A stretch of 64,000 nucleotides of DNA, taken from Bacillota bacterium (GTDB taxonomy: Bacteria > Bacillota > Sulfobacillia > Sulfobacillales > Sulfobacillaceae). Under the pieces are notes generated by a model. The model was given only the letters and a program-made list of their open reading frames with translations. It had not been told where the DNA came from and did not search any database. Below are positions 27,121 to 34,956 of this stretch, piece by piece. How positions within the stretch are numbered: position 1 is the first letter of the stretch; each line of letters opens with the position of its first letter. Position numbers and translations under genes: made by a program. The stretch is from NCBI GenBank assembly GCA_026627385.1, contig JAPNUR010000013.1, positions 1-64,000 of the forward strand, in the 5' to 3' direction.

Positions 27121-27328
27121 ATGACGCCAAATCGTCGGGGGAGACGGATTGGGCGGCTCGCTGGTTTTGCGCCTGAGCCTCCACGATCTCTTCGCGCATG
27201 ACGCTGATATGGCGAGGCGCTTCAATGCCGAGGCGCACTTGATCCCCTTGGATTCCCAGCACCACAATGCGAATGGCTCCCTCCTCCAGGAGGAGGGCCT
27301 CATTAATTTTACGGGTGAGTACCAGCAT
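27068..27328 (-). CDS. csrA: Translational regulator CsrA
   Basis: This 86-residue protein has the full CsrA core: MLVLTRKINEALLLEEGAIRIVVLGIQGDQVRLGIEAPRHISVMREEI, including the RNA-contacting N-terminal LTRK and C-terminal R.I.V.R.E regions. It has an extra Pro/Ser-rich C-terminal tail of about 25 residues beyond the usual length. CsrA represses translation by binding GGA motifs, typically flagellin mRNA, and is sequestered by FliW. Its start overlaps the end of fliW by 20 bases, and its tail overlaps fliN antisense. Confidence 0.95.
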   Translation of the reverse strand: MLVLTRKINEALLLEEGAIRIVVLGIQGDQVRLGIEAPRHISVMREEIVEAQAQNQRAAQSVSPDDLASFTTPKAPPGPGPTPKSR

Positions 27329-27767
27329 GGCTTGGCGCCTCCGACGGTGCCCCCTCGCTCGGGAACAACGGATATTGAACCGGATAGGGCAAGGATAACA
27401 CAAACTGACCGCCGTGGCGGGTTTCGCGATTAAAGATGAGCGGGCTGCGCAAGTTCATGGTGGGAGGATAGCCGTTGCCAATGGTGCACAGCGCGAGCAC
27501 GGCCCACTGGCTGGGATCCCCGAGCGCAGCAGGGATCTCGTCCTGGGGCACCTGGTATTGGGGAAAGCGCAGCAGCGGGTCAATGCAGATAAAGGCGAGG
27601 GACGGGGTCATAGTCGACTGCAGGTACAAGAACGGACTATCGTGTCGGTGGGGCAAGAGCACAAACTCTCGTTCGCGGCTAAAACCCAAGATTTCGTAGT
27701 CGATATACAAGAGATCGCGGTCGTCCACGGTGATGGGGCCGTGAAAGCGCGTGTCGATGGTGCGCAT
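27309..27767 (-). CDS. fliW: Flagellar assembly factor FliW
   Basis: This 152-residue protein matches FliW: ITVDDRDLLYIDYEILGFSREREFVLLPHRHDSPFLYLQSTMTPSLAFICIDPLLRFPQYQVPQDE, then QWAVLALCTIGNGYPPTMNLRSPLIFNRETRHGGQFVLSLPYPVQYPLF. FliW binds flagellin and CsrA in turn, giving the partner-switch that times flagellin synthesis. GAGGTG sits five bases ahead of the ATG. It is transcribed from the flgL side with csrA next. Confidence 0.94.
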   Translation of the reverse strand: MRTIDTRFHGPITVDDRDLLYIDYEILGFSREREFVLLPHRHDSPFLYLQSTMTPSLAFICIDPLLRFPQYQVPQDEIPAALGDPSQWAVLALCTIGNGYPPTMNLRSPLIFNRETRHGGQFVLSLPYPVQYPLFPSEGAPSEAPSHAGTHP

Positions 27768-27780
27768 AAACCCACCTCGC

Positions 27781-28701
27781 TCAGGGGTTAATGAAGTTTA
27801 AGAGGGACAGCGACAAAATTTGTGATCCACTTTGCAGGGCAGCCTGGTACGCGTCCTCTTCCTGCGCCAATTGCGTCGTAACTTGGGCCATGTTGGCGCC
27901 GGAAACATTGGCCACGCTTTCCGAGATATCCGCGGAGGCATTTTGCAGCTGCGTGAGGGTATTTTGCACCTGCTGCAGACGTCCGCCAATGAGGGACTGG
28001 GCGCTCGTGAGATGATTAAGATCGCTTTCCAACGACGGCAGTACCGCTTGCACGGCGGCAGGTCCTTGTTGAATGGCTGTGACGAGGGACCCTAGGTCGT
28101 TGTAAGCGCTGGCCAAGAAGTTTTGCCCCGCAGGCTGGCCTACCGCTTCGTAACCAGTAAGGTTCACGGCGACGCTGGTGCCGCTGTTAATTTCAAACAG
28201 TTGCGCCTGGCCCGCGGTATTCGGCCAGGTGACACTGGCGGGGTATTGGTTGTTTGCTCCCACGGGGACCGGAGGGGTGAGGTTTTGGTAACCCCCGAAG
28301 ATGTACGTGCTTTCGTATTGAGTATCAAGAATTTCCCCGAGGTTGGCCTGCATTTCCGCGACTGACTCGGCCATGGCGTTTAAATCGGCCTGGCTGTTGG
28401 TGCTGTTAGTGGCTTGGGTAGCGGTTTGCAGCACTTGATCCCAGAGATTAATCATGCTGGTCAAAGCACCGCTCGTTTGGTTGAGCCATCCTTGCGCGCT
28501 TTGGGCTGACGCGGTATAGCTCTTCAGTTGAGACAACGCGTTATTTAAATTCAGTGTGGTTTCCGCCGCGATGGGATTGTTCGCGGGAACCTCAAACTTT
28601 TGTCCCGTAGACTCTTCTTCTTGCAGTTGGGCAATTTGTAATTCTTGGTTTTGGATATTCTGCAACAGCGTATTGGAAATGACTAATGGGGTGATCTGCA
28701 T
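27781..28701 (-). CDS. flgL: Hook-filament junction protein FlgL
   Basis: This 306-residue flagellin-like protein starts ITPLVISNTLLQNIQNQELQIAQLQEEESTGQKFEVPANNPIAAETTLNLNNALSQLKSYTASAQSAQGWL and ends with the D0/D1 helix (LQNASADISESVANVSGANMAQVTTQLAQEEDAYQAALQSGSQILSLSLLNFI). FlgL caps the hook as junction to the filament. AGGAGG lies eight bases ahead. It is 14 bases from flgK and lies just before fliW. Confidence 0.93.
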   Translation of the reverse strand: MQITPLVISNTLLQNIQNQELQIAQLQEEESTGQKFEVPANNPIAAETTLNLNNALSQLKSYTASAQSAQGWLNQTSGALTSMINLWDQVLQTATQATNSTNSQADLNAMAESVAEMQANLGEILDTQYESTYIFGGYQNLTPPVPVGANNQYPASVTWPNTAGQAQLFEINSGTSVAVNLTGYEAVGQPAGQNFLASAYNDLGSLVTAIQQGPAAVQAVLPSLESDLNHLTSAQSLIGGRLQQVQNTLTQLQNASADISESVANVSGANMAQVTTQLAQEEDAYQAALQSGSQILSLSLLNFINP

Positions 28702-28714
28702 TAGACAAACCTCC

Positions 28715-30172
28715 TTAACTGACGGCCGCTAGCAAACTTTGCACCACGGCTTGCTGAGTGCCAATGAGCTTGGCCGCGGCTTCGTAACTTTGTTCCTGTT
28801 GAATCATGTCGACCGCTTGCTGGTTGAGATCGACGCCTGTCGCAGATTGCAAATCATTCGTCAACGATGTGAGCGTGGACTGCCCGTCTGACTCGAGGTT
28901 GTTGGCATTTTGACCGTCCAGACCCACCAGGCCCACCAAGGCTTGGTAATACCCTGATAACGTGGTGGTGGAGGTGCCGATGGTCATTTTCCCGCTCGTG
29001 AGGGCGTTGAACAAGTTTTGCGCATTGGTGCCGTCCCCGGGATTGTTGGCCGTGGCCGCGGCCCCAAGGCCGTCGGGCGTCAGCGAGGGATTGACGCTGA
29101 TCGATCCGGCAGTGGTGCCGCTCGGGGTAAAGAAGGGCGTACTGCTGGCCGACGCGCCTGAGAGGTTATACCCGCTTTCCTGATAACTGTTGACTAAGCT
29201 CACGATCGCGTTCGTGAGGGCATCAAGGCTTTGACCGTAGCCTGTGAGATATCCGGCGGTGATGGGGCCAGCCGTGCTGCCGCTAATGGTTTGCTGGTAT
29301 AAGAGCGCGATATTGCCGGCGAGCGAGCCGGACTGTAATTGTACGGGTGCGCCATTGTCGGCCCAGACCGGTTGCTCGGCGGTGAAGGTGTCGGTCCCGG
29401 TGCTGCTGTTGGGTACGCCGACGCGGTTAAGGACAATTTGATAGGTTTGGACCCCGGTGACTAATGGGTGGGCTCCAATATACACGTCTAAGCTGTCTGC
29501 CGGGCCATTGCTGTACTGGATGTTGGTGAGCTTGCTCAGTTGGGTGAGCAATTGGTCGCGCTGATCCAATAGGTCGTTGGGCGGCTGGCCTGATCCGGCG
29601 ACATTGGCAATTTCTTGGTTGAGCTGGGCAATCTGCTGGGCGTACTGGTTCACTTGCTGCACTTGGCTCACAATATTCTGGTTGACGTTGCCTTCTTCAG
29701 TGGTCAGCTGAGACGCCATGCCATTCAAGGTGGACGCCAGGGTTTGGCCGTCTTGGATGACGCTTTCCCGCGCCGACAAACTTTCGGGATTTTCGGATAA
29801 TGTGAGCCAGCTTTGGTTAAACTGATTCATCATCTCGGCCAGTCCGCCACTTTGGGGCTCTTCAAAAATGTTCTGCACTTGGCTGAGTCCTTGCGCCAGG
29901 GCGGTTGCATAAGCGACAGCACTGGTCTGGTTGTTGACCGCCGCGGACAAAAAGGCGTTGGTTGCCCGGGTGATTGCGGTCACTGTCACGCCGTTGCCCA
30001 CCAGGGTGCTGGGCATATTGGCCTCTGCTGCCGGCGCATTCTCGGTGAGGTCCACGGATTCCACCGCGTAGCCGGGCGTAGTGGCGTTGGCCATGTTGTT
30101 GCCTGTCACTTCCAAGGCCAATTCTTGAGCGGCGAGCGCTTGTGAAGCAATGCTTAAAATCTGAAATGCCAC
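28715..30172 (-). CDS. flgK: Hook-filament junction protein FlgK
   Basis: This 485-residue protein begins AFQILSIASQALAAQELALEVTGNNMANATTPGYAVESVDL, the shared rod-hook N-terminal motif. It continues with QVNQYAQQIAQLNQEIANVAGSGQPPNDLLDQRDQLLTQLSKLTNI and ends with SLTNDLQSATGVDLNQQAVDMIQQEQSYEAAAKLIGTQQAVVQSLL. All three blocks are diagnostic of FlgK (HAP1). The start is GTG with AGGTGA six bases ahead. It lies between the FlgN-like chaperone and flgL, the normal operon order. Confidence 0.95.
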   Translation of the reverse strand: MAFQILSIASQALAAQELALEVTGNNMANATTPGYAVESVDLTENAPAAEANMPSTLVGNGVTVTAITRATNAFLSAAVNNQTSAVAYATALAQGLSQVQNIFEEPQSGGLAEMMNQFNQSWLTLSENPESLSARESVIQDGQTLASTLNGMASQLTTEEGNVNQNIVSQVQQVNQYAQQIAQLNQEIANVAGSGQPPNDLLDQRDQLLTQLSKLTNIQYSNGPADSLDVYIGAHPLVTGVQTYQIVLNRVGVPNSSTGTDTFTAEQPVWADNGAPVQLQSGSLAGNIALLYQQTISGSTAGPITAGYLTGYGQSLDALTNAIVSLVNSYQESGYNLSGASASSTPFFTPSGTTAGSISVNPSLTPDGLGAAATANNPGDGTNAQNLFNALTSGKMTIGTSTTTLSGYYQALVGLVGLDGQNANNLESDGQSTLTSLTNDLQSATGVDLNQQAVDMIQQEQSYEAAAKLIGTQQAVVQSLLAAVS

Positions 30173-30194
30173 GATAGGTCACCTGCCTTCTCGA

Positions 30195-30539
30195 TTACAG
30201 TCCCAGGTTCAGCCCCGGCCGTTCTTCGTGTTGGATGCCTAACAGTTCTTTCAAATATTGAATATAGCCGAGGCTCTGCTCGAGCAAGGTCGCCAGAAAT
30301 TGCTCCCGGTTGGCCCAACGGGTAATTTGAACGCGCAGCGCCTCTTTTTGAGTCGTCGTTAAGCTCTGCAAGTCGAGCATGCGCGCGTTGACCCGGTGCA
30401 TGGGATCGATCTCCTGTTGGAGCAAGGCCACCAGTCGTGACGGATCACGCGCAAGCACAGCGTGAATTTTCGCGTCGGTGATCTGCTCAAGCTCTCGTAA
30501 GTCCTCGAACATTTCGTGGTATACCTTGTCCCGGTCCAT
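30195..30539 (-). CDS. FlgN-like flagellar export chaperone
   Basis: This 114-residue all-helical protein (FEDLRELEQITDAKIHAVLARDPSRLVALLQQEIDPMHRVNARMLDLQSL) is placed just ahead of flgK, as FlgN is, and its length and helical pattern fit. The family is poorly conserved in sequence, so the call leans on position and size. ATG 30539 was chosen because the upstream gene ends only two bases earlier (TAG). A GTG at 30551 is an alternative. It would hold FlgK/FlgL before export. Confidence 0.65.
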   Translation of the reverse strand: MDRDKVYHEMFEDLRELEQITDAKIHAVLARDPSRLVALLQQEIDPMHRVNARMLDLQSLTTTQKEALRVQITRWANREQFLATLLEQSLGYIQYLKELLGIQHEERPGLNLGL

Positions 30540-30541
30540 GG

Positions 30542-30958
30542 CTACACCCACAAGTCAATGAGCAGGCCGCGAATCACATCCAGATGGCGCGCCAACTGCC
30601 ATGCCCCGCGCCGTTGCCGGACATCGTTGACGAGATCGTCCAACGCTCGGTTGACCTGCACAATGTGAATCATTTGACGAAAGCGCCCCTTGGGCGACCA
30701 ATATGTTTGCGATTTGGCCTGATGGCGTTTGAGGGCTTGGTTTAACAAATCACGCACGGTGTCTAAGTATTGGGTGATGTGCGGATCGGTGGGATCCTCT
30801 AACAGGCGTTGCTCGCTATGGGTGAGTTCTTCCCATAAGGCGGCCTCTACCGAGGCGACAGATGACGACTCTCCAGCCCTCGGTTCATGAGCCAGGATGA
30901 CCCGGGATGGAACGCGAGGACGTGAACTGGAAACAGCGGGATTCCACTCAATTGACAT
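30542..30958 (-). CDS. YaaR-like (DUF327) protein
   Basis: This 138-residue protein has a disordered start (about 45 residues, Ser/Arg/Pro-rich) and a helical domain with YLDTVRDLLNQALKRHQAKSQTYWSPKGRFRQMIHIVQVNRALDDLVNDVRQRRGAWQLARHLDVIRGLLIDLWV. The IRGLLIDL ending and the spacing of the earlier helices match YaaR proteins, which accompany flagellar or sporulation genes in Firmicutes with unknown role. The ATG at 30958 follows AAGGTGG. It appears to be first in the flgN-flgK-flgL-fliW-csrA run. Confidence 0.65.
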   Translation of the reverse strand: MSIEWNPAVSSSRPRVPSRVILAHEPRAGESSSVASVEAALWEELTHSEQRLLEDPTDPHITQYLDTVRDLLNQALKRHQAKSQTYWSPKGRFRQMIHIVQVNRALDDLVNDVRQRRGAWQLARHLDVIRGLLIDLWV

Positions 30959-31032
30959 GCGACGCACCACCTTAGGCTTATTCTACGGCGCCTGGGTGCG
31001 TCATATCGAAGAATAACAACGAATTTTGGGGA

Positions 31033-31236
31033 TTAACCTGTTAAACTTTCGTCACACGGCTGGTTTTGCCAATACCGCTGCACCTCGACGACGTATTCGT
31101 CGATTTGCTGGCTGATTTTGAGCACCTCGGGGTCAAGGTTTCCGCGCTGTGAGGCGAGGGCGCTCATGTGCTGCTTTAACACTTTGATTTGGTCGATGCT
31201 GCGCCAATAATCTTGGACCGTCTCAATGGGTGTCAT
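31033..31236 (-). CDS. Spo0E-like aspartyl-phosphate phosphatase
   Basis: This 67-residue protein has two predicted helices. The second helix carries LKISQQIDEYVVEVQRY, which fits the Spo0E-family signature (S-Q-x-I/L-D-x-hydrophobic). Members dephosphorylate Spo0A-P and so delay sporulation. The presence of such a gene is the main hint that the host forms spores. AAGGGG lies ahead of the ATG. It lies about 75 bases from the YaaR-like gene, with its own likely promoter. Confidence 0.7.
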   Translation of the reverse strand: MTPIETVQDYWRSIDQIKVLKQHMSALASQRGNLDPEVLKISQQIDEYVVEVQRYWQNQPCDESLTG

Positions 31237-31320
31237 GACGGCTTGTCCCCTTCTCTAAAGTAGCGATATTGTAGCGCAGCTTAAGGCCCTGGACAAGAAT
31301 CATCCGCTCGCGGTTCTCGA

Positions 31321-31551
31321 CTATTTTCGCGCCGAGGGCCGGCGCTTCATTTGATGGCGGATCCAGTGTGCCAAGATTTCTGGACTTGTGACACCATGGC
31401 GCCGCGCTTCGGCACGAAACTGATCGAATAACGCGAACACTTGCTCGCGCGCCGCGTCGTGTTCTGGAGTGGTTTCCACGCGAAACTGATATCCCCGCTC
31501 GGTCTTGTCGAGGGCAAACTCAAAACCGCCGAGTCGCGCTTTACGCTCCAT
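31321..31551 (-). CDS. Small protein, unknown
   Basis: This 76-residue charged protein reads MERKARLGGFEFALDKTERG, then YQFRVETTPEHDAAREQVFALFDQFRAEARRHGVTSPEILAHWIRHQM with a basic tail. It may be a small regulator or nucleic-acid-associated protein, with no family recognised. The second ATG (31551) was preferred because AGGAGG is eight bases ahead of it. It stands alone between the Spo0E-like gene and the tRNAs. Confidence 0.6.
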   Translation of the reverse strand: MERKARLGGFEFALDKTERGYQFRVETTPEHDAAREQVFALFDQFRAEARRHGVTSPEILAHWIRHQMKRRPSARK

Positions 31552-31631
31552 CGTCATAACCTCCTTCTATACCCTAGGATATTCGCCGCGATTTGAGTGT
31601 ATCATAGCACAGGATGGCGAATTTTTGTCCC

Positions 31632-31660
31632 TTGACATCGGTTGAGAGCCTAGCTATTAT
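31632..31660 (+). promoter_or_regulatory. Promoter of the tRNA cluster
   Basis: TTGACA at 31632-31637 and TATTAT at 31655-31660 are separated by 17 bases, close to the vegetative consensus. The first tRNA begins 27 bases after the -10 box. All three tRNAs lie within 90 bases of each other and share this promoter. Confidence 0.85.
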
Positions 31661-31687
31661 ACGTAGTGTTCCCGATGAGGGTGACAT

Positions 31688-31764
<77 letters not shown>

Positions 31765-31766
31765 AC

Positions 31767-31843
31767 GGCGGCGTAGCTCAGTTGGTTAGAGCACACGGTT
31801 CATACCCGTGACGTCGGTGGTTCGAATCCACCCGCCGCTACCA
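31767..31843 (+). tRNA. Elongator tRNA-Met (CAT)
   Basis: The 77-base gene has acceptor GGCGGCG/CGCCGCT (fully paired except the last pair), anticodon loop TTCATAC, T-loop GTTCGAATC and an encoded CCA. Unlike its neighbour it has a paired first position, so it serves elongation. It could in principle be the Ile2 type with modified C34, but the stem looks like Met. Confidence 0.93.
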
Positions 31844-31855
31844 TCTTGGGTCTGT

Positions 31856-31931
<76 letters not shown>

Positions 31932-32076
31932 TTGAAAATCCGCGCAGAACAAAGCGTTGCGGGATCGCCCATCATTTCAGATCGGAACCGAAGGGAAAAC
32001 GGGCACCACGAAAGTCCTGGAAGGCGTGTATTTTTGCCGTTTCTTCAAGGGAAGCCTCAGGGGCACGGATGTGGAA

Positions 32077-32124
32077 AGGGGACTCTTAATCCCAAGGGCG
32101 CAGGTTAGAACCCTACATGGTCCA
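32077..32124 (+). repeat. Partial degenerate copy of tRNA-Lys 3' half
   Basis: The sequence repeats the tRNA-Lys from the anticodon arm to the acceptor end with a few changes (anticodon loop GACTCTTAATCCCAAG, T-arm CAGGTTAGAACCCTACATGGTCCA). A fragment of a tRNA 3' end next to the intact gene is the usual footprint of integration by a tRNA-targeting element, where the recombination site is duplicated. Only about 145 bases separate the copies, so the element itself has gone or lies to the right. The rest of 31932-32639 holds no gene. Confidence 0.75.
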
Positions 32125-32639
32125 GTCGCGAAAGCCCTTACCCCGGAAGCGATTGCGGCCTTTTTTCTTGCCAGTTTCGGGCCGCTCGACGAGAGCTTCC
32201 TAAGCGTTTCTCGGGACATGCGGGATGGGCGGTAGGTTTGTTTTACGGTGAAGTGGACCAGACTGGATTGTACCCGTTTTTTCCTGCAACAAGTAAACAC
32301 CTTAAAGAGACGCCGTGGCGGACAGAAGTTCTGCCTCTGACTGGTGTAGGACGACTGTGGCCCCCTCGACGCCTGCACGTACTCCCATTCCTCCGCGTGA
32401 TGTGCGCCCCCTGCTAGTGCTGGACAGCGCATCGGGACGGTCAGGTGATAGCGGCCGTTCGCCCGCTCTACGGTGCCATCGAATGCACCTATCCGGCCAC
32501 CTATCATGGTCAATCCCCAATCGTTTGGGTTTATCCGACAGCGACGGTTTAGTTTGTTTCAGCGCCTCGTGGCGGTGGTCGATCGTTGGACCATCGGGTA
32601 TGCTGTGAGTAAGAATCTGTATCGAAAGAAGGATGTTCG

Positions 32640-33464
32640 ATGCGGGTCATCCCCTTTGGGCCAGGTGCTGCCGATTGGCATCAGATCCAACAGTCGGCGG
32701 CCTTTTGGGATGTCAATCCGGCAACATTAGATCCCGAACGCCATCGCGTGTGGATCATTCACCGCATTCTTCAGTTCGGGTGCTGGGAGGATTGGCAGGC
32801 CTTATTTCGCCTGTATGAGGCGGACCAAATTCAGGAGGCACTCGGGCATCGGGGTTTGCCCGAGCATATCCGTCAATTTTGGCAAGCCTATTTTGACAAG
32901 GAGGATCCGCCAATGTATCCCCAAACGTTACCTCCCGCGACAGCGGCGCTGTGGGATCGCTTCGGCGCGGGCTTGTGTCCCTCCGGATACGTCTTATGCG
33001 GCGGCACGGCCCTCGCGTTGATGCTGGGACATCGGCAGTCGGATGATCTCGACTTTATGACCGCGGAGGCGCAGGATACCGCTCCCATCGTCCAGCGCAT
33101 TCATGCCCTGGACCCCGATGCCGAAATTCTGGATCGCCATCGCTATAGCATTCATTGGCGGATTCAAGGCGTGAAGGTCTCTTACTTATGGCAACAGGGC
33201 GTGCGGATTGATCCGGGACCAACCTTTCAGAACATTCCCCTCGCGTCCCAAACCACGTTGGCCGTCCTTAAGTGTAACGCCATTGCCAATCGCGGCGCCC
33301 GGAAGGATTTTATCGATCTGTATGCTCTTTTCCAAAGCGGATGGTCGCTAACCGACATCCTCGACGCCGCAGCGGTTCAGGCTCCGCAGCTCAACCGGGC
33401 CCAACTCTTGCGCAGCCTCGTGTATTTTGACGATGCCGAACACGAACCCGAACCGCTCTGCTAG
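32640..33464 (+). CDS. AbiEii-type nucleotidyltransferase with fused antitoxin-like N-terminus
   Basis: This 274-residue protein has two parts. Residues 1-95 (RVWIIHRILQFGCWEDWQALFRLYEADQIQEALGHRGLPEHIRQFWQAYF) resemble the small DUF6922-type proteins that accompany AbiEii toxins. Residues 100-274 form a DUF1814/AbiEii nucleotidyltransferase with VLCGGTALALMLGHRQSDDLDFMT (the GG...H.S.DiD active-site motif) and LKCNAIANRGARKDFIDLYAL. In known systems these are two genes, toxin and antitoxin, and here they are one reading frame. GAAAGGATG precedes the start. It is the first gene after the tRNA-Lys fragment. Confidence 0.7.
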   Translation: MRVIPFGPGAADWHQIQQSAAFWDVNPATLDPERHRVWIIHRILQFGCWEDWQALFRLYEADQIQEALGHRGLPEHIRQFWQAYFDKEDPPMYPQTLPPATAALWDRFGAGLCPSGYVLCGGTALALMLGHRQSDDLDFMTAEAQDTAPIVQRIHALDPDAEILDRHRYSIHWRIQGVKVSYLWQQGVRIDPGPTFQNIPLASQTTLAVLKCNAIANRGARKDFIDLYALFQSGWSLTDILDAAAVQAPQLNRAQLLRSLVYFDDAEHEPEPLC

Positions 33465-33599
33465 ATGGGCCCGGAAAAACCGCGATTGCCGTGGAAAAAG
33501 CCGTCCCTAACACCCTCTCCAGTCCAGAGAAAAGTAGTGCGATGACCATGGTGCAAAATCCTCTCGACCAGCTCGTCCAAAAACTCGAAAGCTATCCCG

Positions 33600-33863
33600 A
33601 TGTATTGGGATGCCATGTATGAAGGCCACGGCTACGATTCGCTCAAACGGCAAACGCTGCGCGCGGCCTACCTGGACACCGGGACGTTTCGCGACCGGAG
33701 CGCCGTGGTCCAAGACGACATACGCCACCGTCGACAACCCTGGAAATGCCCGTTCTGTCATCAACATTTAACGGATCAAGACACTGCTCGCCATATCCAG
33801 TGTTCCGAATGCCGTGCGCAAGGCTGGTTCATTGATTCCCATCCTTCCGACGTGCCGCCATGA
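33600..33863 (+). CDS. Small zinc-ribbon protein, unknown
   Basis: This 87-residue protein has a CPFCHQHLTDQDTARHIQCSECRAQGWF zinc-ribbon (Cys pairs spaced 2 and 2 with 14 residues between) near its C-terminus and a basic N-terminal half (SLKRQTLRAAYLDTG). There is no strong ribosome binding site at the chosen ATG. The TGA overlaps the next start in ATGA, which supports its being real and coupled to the following frame. Function unknown. Confidence 0.45.
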   Translation: MYWDAMYEGHGYDSLKRQTLRAAYLDTGTFRDRSAVVQDDIRHRRQPWKCPFCHQHLTDQDTARHIQCSECRAQGWFIDSHPSDVPP

Positions 33864-34063
33864 TTGATGCACAGTTTTGCGCCGCCTGATTTCCAGCGCG
33901 AGCCTATGCAGCGTTGGTTCGTGCCGTCCCCGTGTTTATCCTTCAAGATGCCCCTGGTGGCACCGAATTTCTCTGGATCGATGTTTCCTTCTTTGAGACC
34001 ATGCCCACCGCTCCCGAATGGTCACAGGCCACCGTCGACCTGTCAGGCCCGCGTCTCCCTTAG
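33860..34063 (+). pseudogene. Short coupled gene with one premature stop
   Basis: The ATG overlaps the end of the zinc-ribbon gene. After nine codons there is a TGA at 33887-33889, and then the same frame continues for nearly 60 codons (AYAALVRAVPVFILQDAPGGTEFLWIDVSFFETMPTAPEWSQATVDLSGPRLP) to a TAG. The uniform protein-like composition after the stop suggests a recent nonsense mutation. No family recognised. Confidence 0.4.
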
Positions 34064-34336
34064 CCTTAATTGGGTGGAGGTTCCTAAACCCGAGGGGGTT
34101 CCTCGCACTGTGACGAACTCCGAGCTGCTCTCCCTTCTTCGTCCGACTTGTTTCCGTATCAGTTGCCCACGTGCCTGACGAGTCGCTATGTGCTGAAGGT
34201 TCCCGGGACATCCGGAAATGACTCGGAATGCTTCTGCAATATCCCTTGACCCACTGGGCTCCCTCATCGACCCAGACTAACTCGGCTATCTCTGTCACTG
34301 GGGCAAAGGGCCCAACATCAACTGCACCATCTGATC

Positions 34337-34663
34337 ATGGATGATGCGCTACAGGGGTTTCCCGGCATTGATCCCGACAAACTGGAGGGATATATTGCGC
34401 CCCTGAATGTGTTTCACAGTCCTCTTTGTGCCCGGTACCCAGAAAATCCAGAAACCCTAGAGTTCGACGATTTGATGTCAATCCCCGTGATCCTGCCCGT
34501 CACGTTCGGCGCTGTCAGTCCGGCCAAACGTCAGCGCCGGCAACGCTTGCAATACGCCACAACCCCTTTGTGCCAAACCATCCAGCGCCTCACCGCTCTC
34601 AATCGTGATCCCGACGCACACCGACTCGTGTCGCTGCGCGCTAGTCGTGACAGCCGCGATTGA
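34337..34663 (+). CDS. Hypothetical protein, weakly supported
   Basis: A 108-codon frame (DALQGFPGIDPDKLEGYIAPLNVFHSPLCARYPENPETLEFDDLMSIPVILPV) has a fairly protein-like composition but no ribosome binding site and no known domain. It lies in the accessory stretch between the AbiEii-type gene and the O-antigen-ligase-like gene, which is otherwise empty from 34064 to 34956. It could be the remnant of a longer gene. Confidence 0.3.
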   Translation: MDDALQGFPGIDPDKLEGYIAPLNVFHSPLCARYPENPETLEFDDLMSIPVILPVTFGAVSPAKRQRRQRLQYATTPLCQTIQRLTALNRDPDAHRLVSLRASRDSRD

Positions 34664-34956
34664 TGCACGGGGAGAATTCGCGAGCCCACAAGACTTGGAC
34701 GTATCAGGAGGATATGCCGGGCTTGGAATTTCGAAATTCGTCACCTGTTTCATTCGGCGTCGATTGGTGCCAATTCAGTGGCGAAAAGAGGCGGTGGATC
34801 TCGACGAATGCGCCGCCCGGGAAGCGGTTGAGAAATCGCTCAGCGAACATGCTGGGCGCAGCGCAATGGTGACCATGGCAATTCCGGCAGCACGGGTGGC
34901 CTCATCCTGAAAGCGGAACCTCTTGGCGGAATTCGAAGGTGAAGATCCTATGCGAG

